64,000 nt of DNA, taken from assembly GCF_001540865.1 (NCBI RefSeq), contig NC_033622.1, forward strand, positions 17,124,089 to 17,188,088. The letters are read 5' to 3'. Numbering within the stretch: position 1 is the stretch's first letter; the number at the start of each line of letters is the position of its first letter. A program made the translations under genes and the position numbers. The stretch comes from Ananas comosus. Taxonomy: Eukaryota > Streptophyta > Magnoliopsida > Poales > Bromeliaceae. Positions 14,301 through 26,347 of the stretch are shown piece by piece. Under the pieces are notes generated by a model. It saw only the letters and a program-made list of their open reading frames with translations. It did not search any database and was not told the origin of the DNA.

Positions 14301-14726
14301 AAGCTCTTCTTGCAGATTCGGGGTCACGGAAAGTAACCTACCCATTCACTCCAATCAAATCCCACCCCCCACCCCCCCAAATTGAACAAATTAGACAACA
14401 AAATTTCTCGGCAAAGAACAATCAATTCCATCCAAATTATCAACAATTCATAGAAACCCAAAAAGGGCAAAGGAAGGAAAACTCACAAAACCATAACCCT
14501 TGGACCTGCCAGTTTGCCTATCGGTTATGACGACGGCCTCAAGGATCTCTCCGAACTGATCAAAGTGCGCGCGCAACGACTCGTTCGTCGTCTCCCAGGC
14601 GAGCCCGCCGACGAAGACCTTCGTGTCCGTCGTGTCGCCGAAGGGGGAGTTCAGGATATGGAAACCGGAGCTCGAGCTCGACGCCGAACCGGACGCCGAC
14701 CCCGGCCCTGGATGGTGGAAGGCCAT
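8318..14726 (-). CDS. RRM RNA-binding protein with Tyr/Gly/Pro-rich tail (RBM24/38-like, plant type)
   Basis: A single-RRM protein of about 276 residues, likely binding RNA. Exons on the minus strand: 14726-14487, 14337-14241, 11769-11646, 9281-9019, 8424-8318. The start at 14726 opens [13 protein letters not shown], a Ser/Gly-rich leader. The RRM spans about residues 35-105 with RNP2 (VFVGGL) and RNP1 (KGYGFVTF), then the family signature [11 protein letters not shown]. The tail is rich in Tyr, Gly, Pro and Gln ([29 protein letters not shown]) and ends GSGSEQTAG, as in Arabidopsis relatives. The exon lengths sum to 277 codons. Intron 2 is long (about 2.5 kb) and intron 3 is also about 2.4 kb. 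The exon 2 donor (CAGG then GTCGAC) is weak but preserves frame. Family membership is firm; the precise RNA targets cannot be read from sequence. Confidence 0.9.
9661..9686. repeat. (GT)n-G run ending in an unresolved base
   Basis: A short GT repeat runs into 13 G and then a single N at 9686, inside intron 4 or its flank on the minus-strand gene. This looks like a homopolymer sequencing gap. Confidence 0.85.
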
Positions 14727-15132
14727 CGAACCCTATCCAGAGTGAACCCTAACGAAACCCTAATTCTAAGAAATTTGCAAGAAGCGGGGCTAAATTGGGA
14801 GGAAAAGGGCAGCGGACGGCGCAATCAGAGGAGAAAGGAGATCACCCTAGGAAGGACCACGTAGAAACCCTAATTTTAGATGGATGGTGGGCGAGGACGA
14901 TTAATTGTTGAGAAATCCTTCATCAAAGAAGAGAAGAGGAGAGCGAAAGAGAGGAAGAAGATGCGGCGAACGCGATAGAGAGGAGGAAGTAGGAATTGAG
15001 AGGAGGAATTAGGAATCTACTAGGATTGAGAAAACGAAGCAATTAGGGTTCGGAATAGACGTGGTCCCCTCGCCTTTTGGTTAAAACCCTAACATTTTGC
15101 GTGACGCTCTTTATTTCGTGAAAAACAAATAA

Positions 15133-15176
<44 letters not shown>

Positions 15177-15211
15177 AGCGCAACTAATGATGATAATAAT
15201 AAAAAGAAACT
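14727..15211. other. 5' flank of the RRM gene with ATT microsatellite
   Basis: Likely promoter and leader of the minus-strand RRM gene. It is purine-rich on the plus strand (GAGGAGGAA-type runs at 14930-15010), so the leader would be CT-rich. 15132-15176 is an (AAT)n(ATT)n tract that could form a hairpin. Confidence 0.55.
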
Positions 15212-15549
15212 TCAAATATCTTAATGTGGTTTCGCATTTTTTTATTTTAGTTACTTATGGTTTCAAGTATATCAAGTTAGTACCCTGTAGTTTCTTGCTT
15301 TTTTACTTTAGTACTCTGTAATTTAATATTTTTTAAAAATTATATATTTCGAATTCCGAAATGAATAATAAAAAGAGAAAATTGAAACCACAGGTACTAA
15401 CTTGATACAAAATGAAACAACATAGTACTAACTTGATACACTTGAAACTATAGGGTACTAAAGTGAGAAAATGCGAAACCACAGGATACACTTTAAACTA
15501 CAGAATATTAAAGTGAAAAAGTGCGAAACCAAAGAAGGTATTTAAAATT
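15212..15549. mobile_element. MITE-like foldback element with internal repeats
   Basis: The left arm (AATGTGGTTTCGCATTTTTT, then TTTCAAGTATATCAAGTTAG) reappears in inverted form on the right (ACTAACTTGATACACTTGAA, then GCGAAACCA). Within the right arm the same units repeat two or three times. It has no coding capacity. Boundaries are approximate and I saw no certain target duplication. Confidence 0.65.
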
Positions 15550-18500
15550 TCCCCTAATAATAATAATAATAATAATAACAATGGAATTATTAGACGACAA
15601 TATCTGCGGCGGGCTTTATTGACTGACTAATATAGCCTTGCTTCTTTCTGTTTTCTGCTCGCTCTTTGTCAGTGGCTGTCGCCATCTTCGCCAATTAATA
15701 AACTTTGATAATCATCTTTGATAATCACGCTAGCAACCAACCCGCGGGCAACGCCGCGGAAATTTATGTCCCCGCTGCCAAGGAATTACTATCAATCAAC
15801 AATATGCATTGCCGACAAATTTTAAATAAAATATAAATAAATATTATAAACTAATTAAATATAATTTTTAATTTATAAATTGGTCAAGATAAAATGCACC
15901 GAATTACAGGAGGAATTCTACACTGTCACACTTGCACCACGTCATCAATAACAAGCCAATCACATTTCTTCTTTTCAAATATAAGTATAATAAAAATATC
16001 TTTTTATAATCATGATGGGACATATATTTTTAAAATAATACATTTGATTGATTTGTTACGTCACGTCACCAATATATTCGTTGCATTCTAGAATTTTTCG
16101 AGTTATAGATGGCAAACTAACTTAATCTATAGTTACAATATTTTGATAAATACCTTTTTTTGCATATAATAATATCTAATTTTATAATTAATTTTATAAT
16201 TAATTTTATTTAACTAATTTTAAATAAATGATATGTTACGAATGTTAGGAAGCTTTTATGCTATCAAAATCTGCATCGCTTGAAAATCTGACATAACCTC
16301 TAAAATGTATTTGACCTGAGAGGCTATTGAGTTCTATAAAATTGCCGACCGTTTCGTGTAAAATAATTATCATATGTAAATTTTAATAATTTTTTTCACA
16401 TGTAAATTAACTAGCTCCTTATATAATATAATTCTCTATTCTCTAAATATTGTGCCGACTCACTTTTATCATTTTATTCAGTATATACATTATAAATTTT
16501 TCATTGTATTGTATGTATCTACTATTTATCTTCTTATTTCAATTTTGAGACTCTTCTTCAGTAGATGTCATGGAGTATTTTTATAAGTTCTTGTATATCC
16601 AATCCTCATTTTAGTTTATTTACTTATTCCTATACTATTTTGAATGTATTACCATATCAAATTGCATTTTCATGACCTTTAGCTCCAATATGCTTGTCAT
16701 TTTTATAAGAGCCACCAAATCAATCATACTATATAATTTTGTTATTATACATTATACATATAAAAAGATCATAAAACAAGCAAAAAATATTAATTTTTTC
16801 TTTATATATCAGTATAATTCGTGTCAATACAAAAAGTAAAGTTTAGAGTACTTAATTCTAAATGGTCCTCAGTTGAGGTGATTTATATACATATTTATCT
16901 ACTGCCCTATTTTTATATATTGATACATATTAACATGCTATATTACCTAAATATGAAAATGAATGAAAAATTCAAAATTCAAGAAGAAAAAGAAAATTTC
17001 TTTCACTTCTCCTTTCATCTTTCTCTCTATACATATATTTTCGCTTTGGAATTGGATACATTCATTTGTTTAAATTTTAAATTAAATAAATTTGGTTTGA
17101 ATTGTCCACTACAGTTAGGGTTGTCAATTTAGCTCATTGTTCGCGTGTTGACTTGTACTTGAAATTCACTCTAACTCGATTCCCTTGTCTAATGGTTGAG
17201 CCAATGATGAGTTTGGTTTTTTCACACGAAAGAAAAAAACGAGATGAAACCAAATTGCTAATTCTTGGCTCAATATAGCTCTAAAATAAATAAGTAATAT
17301 ATAACTATTACTTTTAGATGGATATATAGCAAATTTGAATGTTATTTTAAAATTTATAGTTTTCCTTAGCATGAGTTTTAAATTATAATATTAATTAGTA
17401 ACACTAAAAAATAACCAAGCATCAATAATAATAAACTAGTAATAATACCAATTATAGATAATTTTAATATTTTGTTATAATTTAACTCAGACCGGCTAAA
17501 AATAATTTCGAGCCAACTCAAATTAATTTCAACCTGAAAACAAGCTGAATTGTCCCAGCTCTTTTTTAATTCCAAATGACGAGAATTATTTTTGAGTCCA
17601 TCTTGAGCTAGTCCTAGCTTGCTCATGTTTGGCTCATTGGCAATCGAGTCGAACACAAGTCCGCTCGTATCTCTAGCTCGCCCCAGCTCGCTCGTGCTCA
17701 GTTCGTTTATAGCCTACCTACACAGCTACACTACCACGAATTCCACGTGTTCGTTGCACAGCGTATAAATAGGCTTCAGAGCATTGGGCCGACTTGGGCC
17801 CGAGTTACGCCCCAAAGCTGAGTTGGGCCAACAATTGAGCCCGAGATGTCTCTATTTTAGAACAAGATGTATATTAAATCATCTACGTATTAATATTAAC
17901 CAGACTCGTAAATGTATACTCGATTTACTCACTACAATACTTTCTTATCATATTATCTTATCATTCAACTTTTAAAACAAACAAATTATTTTTTTAAAAA
18001 ATAAAATACTTCAAATAAATATATAAACGAATCTCTCTTAAATATGCGTAGCGGCGTAGACAAATAGGTAATAACCAAAATACACATTTGAAATAATAGC
18101 GAGTTTCATTTGAATTTGAGGGAAATATATATAACAAGGAGATTAATTTTAGTCTCTTGATTTTGTGTTTGGTAGTGGAGACTAACTTCTGGGTGCTTCC
18201 GGATCATTGAGTTTATCACACTCTGCCACTTTGGTCACAGAATAACAGGGGGAAAAAACAAAAAAAGAATAAAAAATGCGGTGTTTGGACTCATCTGGAT
18301 GATCTTGCATGTGAACAGTAGCTCCACCAAGATCTATGCTCTACCTCTGTATCCCCAATTTGAATATGCTGATAAACAGGAGATGCGAGTGGTGAGTCAT
18401 TGGGTGGGGATTAGAGAGAGGAAAATTAGAGATGCCGACGAAGTCAGGACTCGGGCCAGATGCATGATTGCAATGTTCATATTCCAGTCCGTGGAAGGAA

Positions 18501-18913
18501 AAAACCCATTTCCGCCTGATTCGATCACGGCAGATGGGAGACGAATCTAGATTCTAGTCGCGTCATCAGATTGGTTGAGAAGAAGAATATTAGGATATTT
18601 AAAATACGGTCAAAAGAGTAGATGCGTTAAAAGATATTGAAAAATAATCAACATCGGTCCCGGTCTCCCTGAGATCGTAAATGCATTTTGCGCATGTTAC
18701 GGATCAACGGATGTTAATTTATGGTACCCTGTTCCCATTTAATGCTAAAAAAAATGAGAAAACAAAAAGAGAGGTTGGATGTTGGTCATATGTGATTGAG
18801 CCCCAAATCTAGTCGAGTTTTCAAAATAAAAAATAAAACTAATCGTGAATAAGAAAATCTAACTAGTATTCAGATTCATGTTATGTGTAATATTTTTAAT
18901 AAATTATTTTTAT
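15550..18913. other. Long AT-rich intergenic region
   Basis: Mostly AT-rich sequence with many stop codons in all frames. Short tandem motifs include a doubled TTTTATAATTAATTTTAT near 16180-16210. A GC-richer patch at 17630-17830 has repeated GAGC/GGGC words. The open frames here, including one of 103 codons at 16821, are low-complexity and lack recognisable domains. I see no gene. Confidence 0.6.
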
Positions 18914-19243
18914 GCTAAATTACAGAAAACTCTCTTGTCAAAATTTGATTTTTTATTTTCCCTCCTGTAATTTAAAAACCTACACTTTGGCCTTTTATAA
19001 AATAAAAAAAGTTCACAGGGAGTACGGTGTGAACTGTGATGATTAAATAACTATTTTTTTCCTCACCATTTTGCGGAGAGAAGACTGAAAGCATTTTTGA
19101 CATAAAAAAAATATATAATAATATTTTATAAACGGAACTCTAACGGATTACTAACGGAATGTGGCGAAGTGAATATTTTTCATTTTACAAAAGGACAAAG
19201 TGAAAATTTTGATTTTGACAGAAAAATTTTATGTAATTTAGCC
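18914..19243. mobile_element. MITE-like inverted-repeat element
   Basis: Begins GCTAAATTACAGAAAAC and ends with the inverted version (ATGTAATTTAGC). The inverted arms continue inward with TGTCAAAAT and CTTTGGCCTTTTATAAAAT on the left, matched by ATTTTACAAAAGGACAAAG on the right, giving arms of roughly 60-100 bases. It has no coding capacity. Flanking duplication is not certain. Confidence 0.7.
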
Positions 19244-20552
19244 TTACTTTTAATACATATGGCAAAAAAATTGATTGTTGAATTTGATAGTTGATATTCA
19301 ATATCACAAGTTCAAAATTTAATTTATTTAGAGTATTATATTTTTATTAATTATATAACCATATAATTATACAATTTTATAACTCATCTGATCCACACTT
19401 GAGCTCCATACAATTTATACATAATTGGATCACAATAAAAAACAGTCTTATTTAACAACAATTCATTTGGAGAAATCAAAACTAAATAGTACAGAAAATT
19501 AATTCTATATGCTAATATATTAAATTCTAAATATATATTTAACTGCGCTTGAAAGAGGAAAACTTGAAAACAAACTAGTCCAAGCAGGGACCAAAGAGTG
19601 GACACGTGGATTTCCAGGAGAGCGCTAGGTAGCATTTCTCAAAGCCTATAAATAAACAAGGCTCACCGGCCCTTTCTCTGGAAACGCCAGCTTTGGGTCT
19701 TTTTTTTCCTTTTTTTTTTTTTTTTTTTTTCCNCTCGAGAAAAGGATTAAAAAACAGACGTGACTCCTAAAGTGACGGAGGACGTGTGAGTGATCTTTAA
19801 AGAAAAGAACTTTTATTTCTGAAATAAAAAGCGCCATGTGACGGGACTCAATTGTAGGATGAAACCAGAAGTTAGCGATGCGCATAACCCTTGAATCTGT
19901 GTCATACTTGGTAGTTTTATCGAGTACGGATGCGTGTGTTCGGTAGCATAACAATATTCTTTATATTGGATAGAATTAATAATATTTATGGAGATATATG
20001 TGAACAACTGAACAAGTGAAGAAGAAGAAGTATAGTTCAAATTCATGTCGAGCCTAACTCAAGCCAAATCCTTAAACTCAAGGGCTATTTTATATGATAT
20101 ACTTCAAATTAAATTTTATATCTCATAGTTTTAAAATTTCTGATAATATATGAATAAATGCATTATTATGAAAAAAAATTTGAATTATAGCTTGGTGCTA
20201 TTGATAGTATTTCAGTCTAACACACGCGCGCAAGGATGAAATATGATGTTTTAAGCAACATCAAACGCAAATTAATAGAAAAGCTATCCAGTAAGATTGG
20301 CCATCCTGCTTATATACTAATGCTCCGAACTGAATGAATTTTCATTTTCGAATCGGGAGGAGTGTATACCCGGCGATACGCTGAAGTAAACGCTACCGCG
20401 CGGTGACCCTACCGCATCGTGAAGCTATTAAAAGCTCGGAAGAACCTTACCCCCGACCCGCCTCGTCTTGTGTTTGGTCCTGCGCGTTCGACGTACAGTG
20501 CGCTCCTCGTCCGACGACGAGCGCGAGCGCGAGCGCGCCCCTCTTTCTAAAA
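19244..20552. other. Promoter-side flank of HMGR
   Basis: AT-rich to about 20300, then GC-rich. 19700-19733 is a poly-T run broken by an N. 20194-20221 (TTGGTGCTATTGATAGTATT) resembles the end of the MITE-like element at 26770-26820, so it may be a short fragment of the same family. A TATATA sequence lies near 20313. An in-frame ATG at 20403 precedes the likely HMGR start. Confidence 0.5.
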
Positions 20553-23500
20553 ATGGACGTTCGCCGGAGGACCACCGCGGCCGCCGCCCGTCCTCCTCCT
20601 CCTGCTGCTGCTGCTCCGGGAACGCCCACCACCTCCCGCGGGGGCGGGGTGCAGGCGTCGGACGCGCTGCCGCTCCCCATCCGGCACACGAACCTCCTGT
20701 TCTCGGCGCTCTTCGCGGCGTCGCTCGCCTACCTGATGCGGCGGTGGCGCGAGAAGATCCGCTCCTCCACGCCGCTCCACGTGGTGGGCCTCGCCGAGAT
20801 CCTCGCCATCTTCGGCCTCGTCGCCTCCCTCATCTACCTCCTCAGCTTCTTCGGCATCGCCTTCGTCCAGTCCATCGTCTCCTCCAACGACGACGACGAC
20901 GACTTCGTCCTCGCCTCGTCCGCCGCCAACACGGCCGCCGCCTCCTCCAACACGGGCGCCGCCGCCGCGGCCCCGTCCCCGCCCCCGTCGCCCTGCGCCC
21001 TCCTCGGCGCCGCCGACGTCGCTCCGGAGAGAATGCCGGAGGAGGACGAGGAGATCGTGGCCTCGGTCGTGGCGGGGAAGACCCCTTCGTACGCGCTGGA
21101 GGCGAGGCTCGGGGACTGCTTCCGCGCGGCGGGAATCAGGCGGGAGGCGGTGAGGAGGGTGACGGGGAGGCGGTTGGAGGGCCTGCCGCTGGAAGGGTTC
21201 GACTACGCGTCCATCCTGGGGCAGTGCTGCGAGCTGCCGGTGGGCTACGTGCAGCTCCCGGTTGGGGTGGCGGGCCCGCTGGTGCTGGACGGGAGGGATC
21301 ACTACATACCCATGGCCACCACGGAGGGCTGCTTGGTGGCCAGCACCAACCGCGGCTGCAAGGCCATCGCCGAGTCCGGGGGGGCCGCCAGCGCCGTGCT
21401 CAGGGACGGGATGACGCGGGCGCCCGCCCTGCGCTTGCCCTCCGCCGCCAGAGCCGCCCAGCTCAAGGCCTTCGTCGAGGACCCCGCCAATTTCGACACT
21501 CTCGCCGTCGTCTTCAACAGGTAAACAACTATTCTTATACTCCTCGGTTTTTTTACCTTTTTTTCTCCCGATTTTTGTTTTTTTGGGCATATGATGGGTG
21601 CTGGTCGGTTGTCGCATACAGGAGCCGTGACTTGTGACGGCTACAAGTTTTTTCCTTTTTTTTGTTGCCTTTGTTGTCAATTTGGAAGCGTCCAAGCAAT
21701 GCTTGCTCTTCGTTTTGCCATGTGTTTGATGATGGGTCCGTGTGGGATATTATCTTATATTTGTTCCCTACCCAAACTTCGTTTTATTTTTTATTTTTTC
21801 CTTTTAACTTTGCTTTTCCTGATCCGTTTCTTCAGGTTACTACCATCTTGCTTTCACTATACTGTTTTCTGCAAGTGCTTTTATGTTTCCATTTTTTACT
21901 CCATCGCTCTACCTACCATTTTCTATGTTGGCATAGTCGCATGGTGCTCTTTTTATTGTTCAATTTTACTTTCAAATCCTTCGTTCAGCATAGAAATTCA
22001 GATTCATCTAAATGTTCTTGGAATTATCCCAGGTCCAGCAGATTTGCGAGGCTACAGGGAATCCAATGCGCGATGGCCGGGAGGAACCTTTACATGAGAC
22101 TTAATTGCAGCACAGGGGATGCAATGGGAATGAACATGGTCTCAAAGGGTGTTCAAAATGTGCTGGACTATCTGGAAACTGATTTCCCCGACATCGATGC
22201 CATCAGCATCTCAGGTCAGTTTCTCCATATATTGCTTAAATGTAAGCTAAATCATCAGCCCATTTAAAGACGTTATTTCCCTCTCCCCAGATTAGTTACT
22301 ATCAAAATTGAGAGACGCGTACGCCAACCGTAAGGCCGGAACACGTTCGCTGGTTCTTTAAACAAATATGCTGGCCTAATTTCAGTCAAATCAATCCATG
22401 TTAATAAGAGCGGCTGGCTGACGTATGCTTTGCTCCATTATACCAAAAATGTGTCTAGTTTGTCCGAAGAAATAGCCGTGGGTCCGCTGCAATGTGATGA
22501 TGCCTTGATTGGCATGAAAAGAGTTTACAGGCTGTGTTCTCAAGAAAATAAGAGTGAAGGTACCACTAATTGTTAAACTCTGCAATCATGCTAGTAATTA
22601 CGAAGGGAAAATTTCCCTTCTGTACAAACTGAGAGGGAGCTAGGGAAATATTTTACTTCACAATGGTGGATTTCTGATTTTGACGCCACAACGATGAAAC
22701 ATGTTGAAAAAGTAAGAAGGAATTTACTAATAAACTCTCATGTAAATTACCCAATAAAAGGAACTCGTCTAGTCGTCTAGCGAAAACACAGACTGCTTAT
22801 ACAAGACCCAGAATGTCCAATTCTCAGTCTTCTTTTGGGCTTTCATTGAGCAGGTAACTTCTGTTCGGACAAGAAGCCAGCAGCCATAAACTGGATCGAG
22901 GGGCGCGGGAAGTCAGTGGTGTGCGAGGCGATCATCAAGGAGGAGGTTGTGAAGAAAGTGCTCAAGACGACTGTGCCCGCCCTCGTGGAGCTCAACACGA
23001 TAAAAAATCTCGCAGGGTCCGCCGTCGCGGGATCTCTCGGTGGGTTCAATGCGCATGCAAGCAACATTGTTTCTGCCATATTTATTGCCACTGGTCAAGA
23101 CCCTGCACAAAATGTGGAGAGCTCGCACTGCATCACCATGGTTGAGGCTGTGAACGAGCGCAAGGATCTTCACATCTCTGTCACCATGCCTTCTATTGAG
23201 GTAATTCTTTATATCCTGGTCTCAGCAATTCTATTAATTAGTTCAAATATTCATTTCTACTGCAATCAGTATCGTACCTGCTTTGAAAACCGCCCTTTAA
23301 GCTACACAAAAATAGTTTCTTTCTGCTTTCCCTATGTAATTTTTACTTCAAAAGTTTTTGCAGAAGACTATTACCTAGATTTCTATTCACAATAGAGCGA
23401 TGATACACAGTACTATCGCAAGAAATCAAAATACAGAATCTATTGCTCCCCTTATTATCTGTCCAGTTGTCGTGCATGACCTCATCTTCCACAAATTTTC

Positions 23501-24123
23501 TTCTCTCCCCACCAAGACCTTTTTATATTTACTTTACCTGGATTGTAATAATATTTATGTGTTCTGTTAAACAATTTAATTTACTGAATTGTGGTTGGTC
23601 CAATCTATAGAATCTATACGGTAACACGTGAACTTGGTTGGCTACTCCATTTCTGGGTACCAAATATTCCTGTTGGTAGTAATAGTCTGAGCTTATTATT
23701 TCCTTAGTGGGCCCATTGCAGACCAAATAGTTGTCTCTACTAATTATTTTTGGACATATTCCTGCCATGTACTGAAAATTTTTTAGTTCCTTGTATAGCT
23801 GTGATTAGGAAATTGAAATAACTTAATCAGATCCATTTAAGATTCATGCTATGTTTTTTTTATATTTATATTTACCACAGGTGGGCACGGTTGGCGGGGG
23901 AACCCAGCTAGCGTCTCAGTCAGCCTGTTTGGACCTGCTTGGCGTGAAGGGCGCCAACATGGAATCGCCTGGGGCAAATGCGCGGCTTCTAGCCACCATT
24001 GTGGCCGGTGGTGTTCTGGCTGGGGAACTCTCCCTCTTGTCGGCCCTGGCCGCTGGCCAGCTTGTGAAGAGCCACATGAAGTACAATAGATCCAGCAAGG
24101 ATATCACAAAAGCTGTTGCTTGA
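20553..24123 (+). CDS. HMGR: 3-hydroxy-3-methylglutaryl-CoA reductase
   Basis: An ER-anchored enzyme that reduces HMG-CoA to mevalonate with NADPH, the committed step of cytosolic isoprenoid synthesis. Exons: 20553-21520, 22033-22214, 22854-23200, 23881-24123. They give 579 residues with the three-intron layout usual for plant HMGR. Two membrane segments lie near residues 47-63 and 80-106, followed by an acidic, Ala/Ser-rich linker ([11 protein letters not shown]). Catalytic parts include the ENR-type Glu258 in [18 protein letters not shown] motifs GDAMGMNM (351-358) and GTVGGGTQ (501-508), the Lys in DKKPAAINW (390/391), Asp466 in GQDPAQN, and His564 in [11 protein letters not shown]. Ser570 in NRSS matches the SnRK1 phosphorylation site. 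I chose MDVRRR as start; an in-frame ATG 150 bases upstream would add a non-conserved leader. The catalytic residues all look intact. Confidence 0.97.
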
Positions 24124-24890
24124 AGATACACCCCTCCTGTAGATGGTTCCTCCCATGAAGAACAAGCTAAAAGAATGTGTGGGAGAAGCCGGAGGAGAGA
24201 GGTAGGGAGAGAGAAAGTAAAAGGTGGCCCTGTTAGGTAGATCAAGAGCTAATCTTATCAAGAGGTGAATCTTTAGGGTAAAATGGATGATAATCCCTGC
24301 GCTCTTGCTATATTATGAATCGGTCCTATAGCTTTTCACTTTAACCATTTATTAGTGTCCAACTTTTCCATGTCTTGCATTTGTGTCCTTGACCATGGTT
24401 ACCGTCGGACCTCATTAGCACCGATTAGTCATAATGTGGTTCTGCACGTGACCATTTTGCAGAAAAAGGACCATTCCAACCTTTCTCTTGCCAAGTAAAT
24501 TTCTCCTTTGGTAACCTTATTAAAATGGTCATCTTAGCTTTTTGAGGTCAATGCAGGTCAAAATGTGATTGCAAATCATACCCCAAAAAAAAATAATAAA
24601 TTAGGAACTAAGTGGTTGAGGTTCCAAGTTTGGGAATTATTGGGCATTATTATCTGTACATTAGACCCTAGATGGTAAAAGTATGGGGATTTCTAAAAAG
24701 TATGGGGATTATCTTAGAAAGGTACACGCAGTGAAGGTTGTGGCTTTTCAGTTCACCCTCGGCACCTGGTAGCAGCAGCAACAGCGGAGAATCAATCACA
24801 AATTTCCCCAAAGATTCCCTGCTGCTGCTGCTGCTGCTTGACCACGTGAACGGTCTGACCCTGTAGTCGCAGAAAGCTAAGAAGACAGCT
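24124..24890. other. HMGR 3' UTR and downstream flank
   Basis: Probable 3' UTR to about 24300, then non-coding sequence. 24815-24838 is a CTG run. No gene seen. Confidence 0.5.
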
Positions 24891-25547
24891 TAGGGTGTGT
24901 TTGTTTGGGTGAAAGTGAGGGAGAAGTGGAGAGGGGGAAGTTATTTATGCTATAAACTATTACTTTCGTTGTTTGTTTTGCCGTAATTTTATTACGGCCG
25001 AAAGTCGAGTTCATCCAAAATAGGGTAATTGACCTCGCCCTCCCACGGGGCGAAGTCAATTCCGGTGAAGTGCAAAGAGGCAAAGGAACTTGTTAAATTT
25101 GGTTAGGTAATGTGATTAAATTTGGTTAGGTAAATTTTAATATATTTTTTGTCTAATTTATATATTTAGAAAATGATGAAAAATAAATTTGTTAAATGTT
25201 AATAATTTTTTAACTTTAGAATTTTATTTGTTTGCATTATTATAATTTATATACAAATAAATAATATAATTTTTTAAAATTTTATTTTATAATTATACAT
25301 ATATATAATTATATACATATATAATTATATTAATTTTTATTTATTATAATTTATTATTCACTATAAGTTATAAAATAGACAATAATATCACTTTGGAGGT
25401 AAGTATACCGGGGGTGGAGAGCTACACTTTTTACGTCATCTACTTCCTACCAAACAAACAACAGNATTTTTTAACTTTAGAATTTTATTTGTTTGCATTA
25501 TTATAATTTATATACAAATAAATAATATAATTTTTTAAAATTTTATT

Positions 25548-25584
<37 letters not shown>

Positions 25585-25846
25585 TATTAGTTTTTATTTA
25601 TTATAATTTATTATTCACTAAGTTACAAAATAAACAATAATATCACTTCGGAGGTAAGTATACCGGGATGGAGAGCTATACTTTTTACGTCATCTACTTT
25701 CTACCAAATAAACAACAGAACTCACAGAACTGTACTTTCACAGTTAGAAATAAATAGTAAAAGTAAATTAATTTTCACCTAAATTTTACTTTAATCTAAA
25801 GTCTACTTTCACCCAAATTTATTTACGTTGAAACAAACATGTCCTA
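24891..25846. mobile_element. MITE-like element, internally duplicated
   Basis: Left end TAGGGTGTGTTTGTTTGGGT with a following GTGAAAGT is mirrored on the right by ACTTTCACCCAAATTT and GAAACAAACATGTCCTA. This fits a hAT-like MITE by its terminal style, but no target duplication was confirmed. The interior is extremely AT-rich and contains the duplication at 25205-25718, which would account for its unusual length. Confidence 0.6.
25205..25718 (+). repeat. Imperfect ~255-bp duplication on either side of an N
   Basis: 25205-25464 and 25466-25718 are near copies: both start ATTTTTTAACTTTAG and both end in AACAACAG, with several substitutions and a different (TA)n length between them. The single N at 25465 sits exactly at the junction. 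Either a real tandem duplication or two haplotypes joined in the assembly. Confidence 0.85.
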
Positions 25847-25902
25847 TTAGACGGTGGAGCTGCCCCGTGTTGTCTGCTTTCACCTCAGCGTCTGGGCCCC
25901 CC

Positions 25903-26114
25903 CTGCAGAAAGTTGTTTGCGTACCTTCCCCTTTGGCTTCGGGAAACTAATTTGTAATCTCTACTTAACCTGCTGCCATGTGGTCTTCTTTTTGTAAACA
26001 TTGTTTTCCTGCAGAATGTTGTTTGCGTACCTTCCCCCTTGGCTTCGGGAAACTAATTTGTAATCTCTACCTAACCTGCTGCCATGTGATCTTCTTTTTG
26101 TAAACATTGTTTTC
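25903..26114 (+). repeat. 106-bp tandem duplication
   Basis: Copy 1 at 25903-26008 and copy 2 at 26009-26114 both start CTGCAGAA and end AAACATTGTTTTC. They differ at only a handful of positions. The minus-strand open frame through here is a by-product of the duplication. Confidence 0.9.
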
Positions 26115-26233
26115 ACTGTTCGTGTGTAAAGTTGTTGCCCTTCTTGAATAGCTCTTCTCAAGAGCCTTTTTTTGGTTGGTCCTCTGTAACTTAATTTGGT
26201 GGTGTTAAAGTAAAATTAACGTATGGCCATGGA

Positions 26234-26337
<104 letters not shown>

Positions 26338-26347
26338 CAGTTGGGAN

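Noticed and set aside
16821..17132. 103-codon plus-strand open frame
   Set aside because: Phe/Ile/Tyr/Lys-rich frame in AT-rich DNA with no start context, splice sites or domain.
20468..21637. 389-codon plus-strand open frame overlapping HMGR exon 1
   Set aside because: Out of frame with HMGR, Arg/Pro/Gly-rich, and it reads through the exon 1 donor. A by-product of high GC.
20547..21695. 382-codon open frame on the minus strand across HMGR exon 1
   Set aside because: It is antisense to a well-identified exon in GC-rich DNA, is dominated by Gly/Arg repeats and shows no domain.
20403..24123. A terpenoid or lipid gene cluster joining DGAT2 and HMGR
   Set aside because: The genes are 14 kb apart with an unrelated RNA-binding gene between them, and no terpene synthase or P450 is present.
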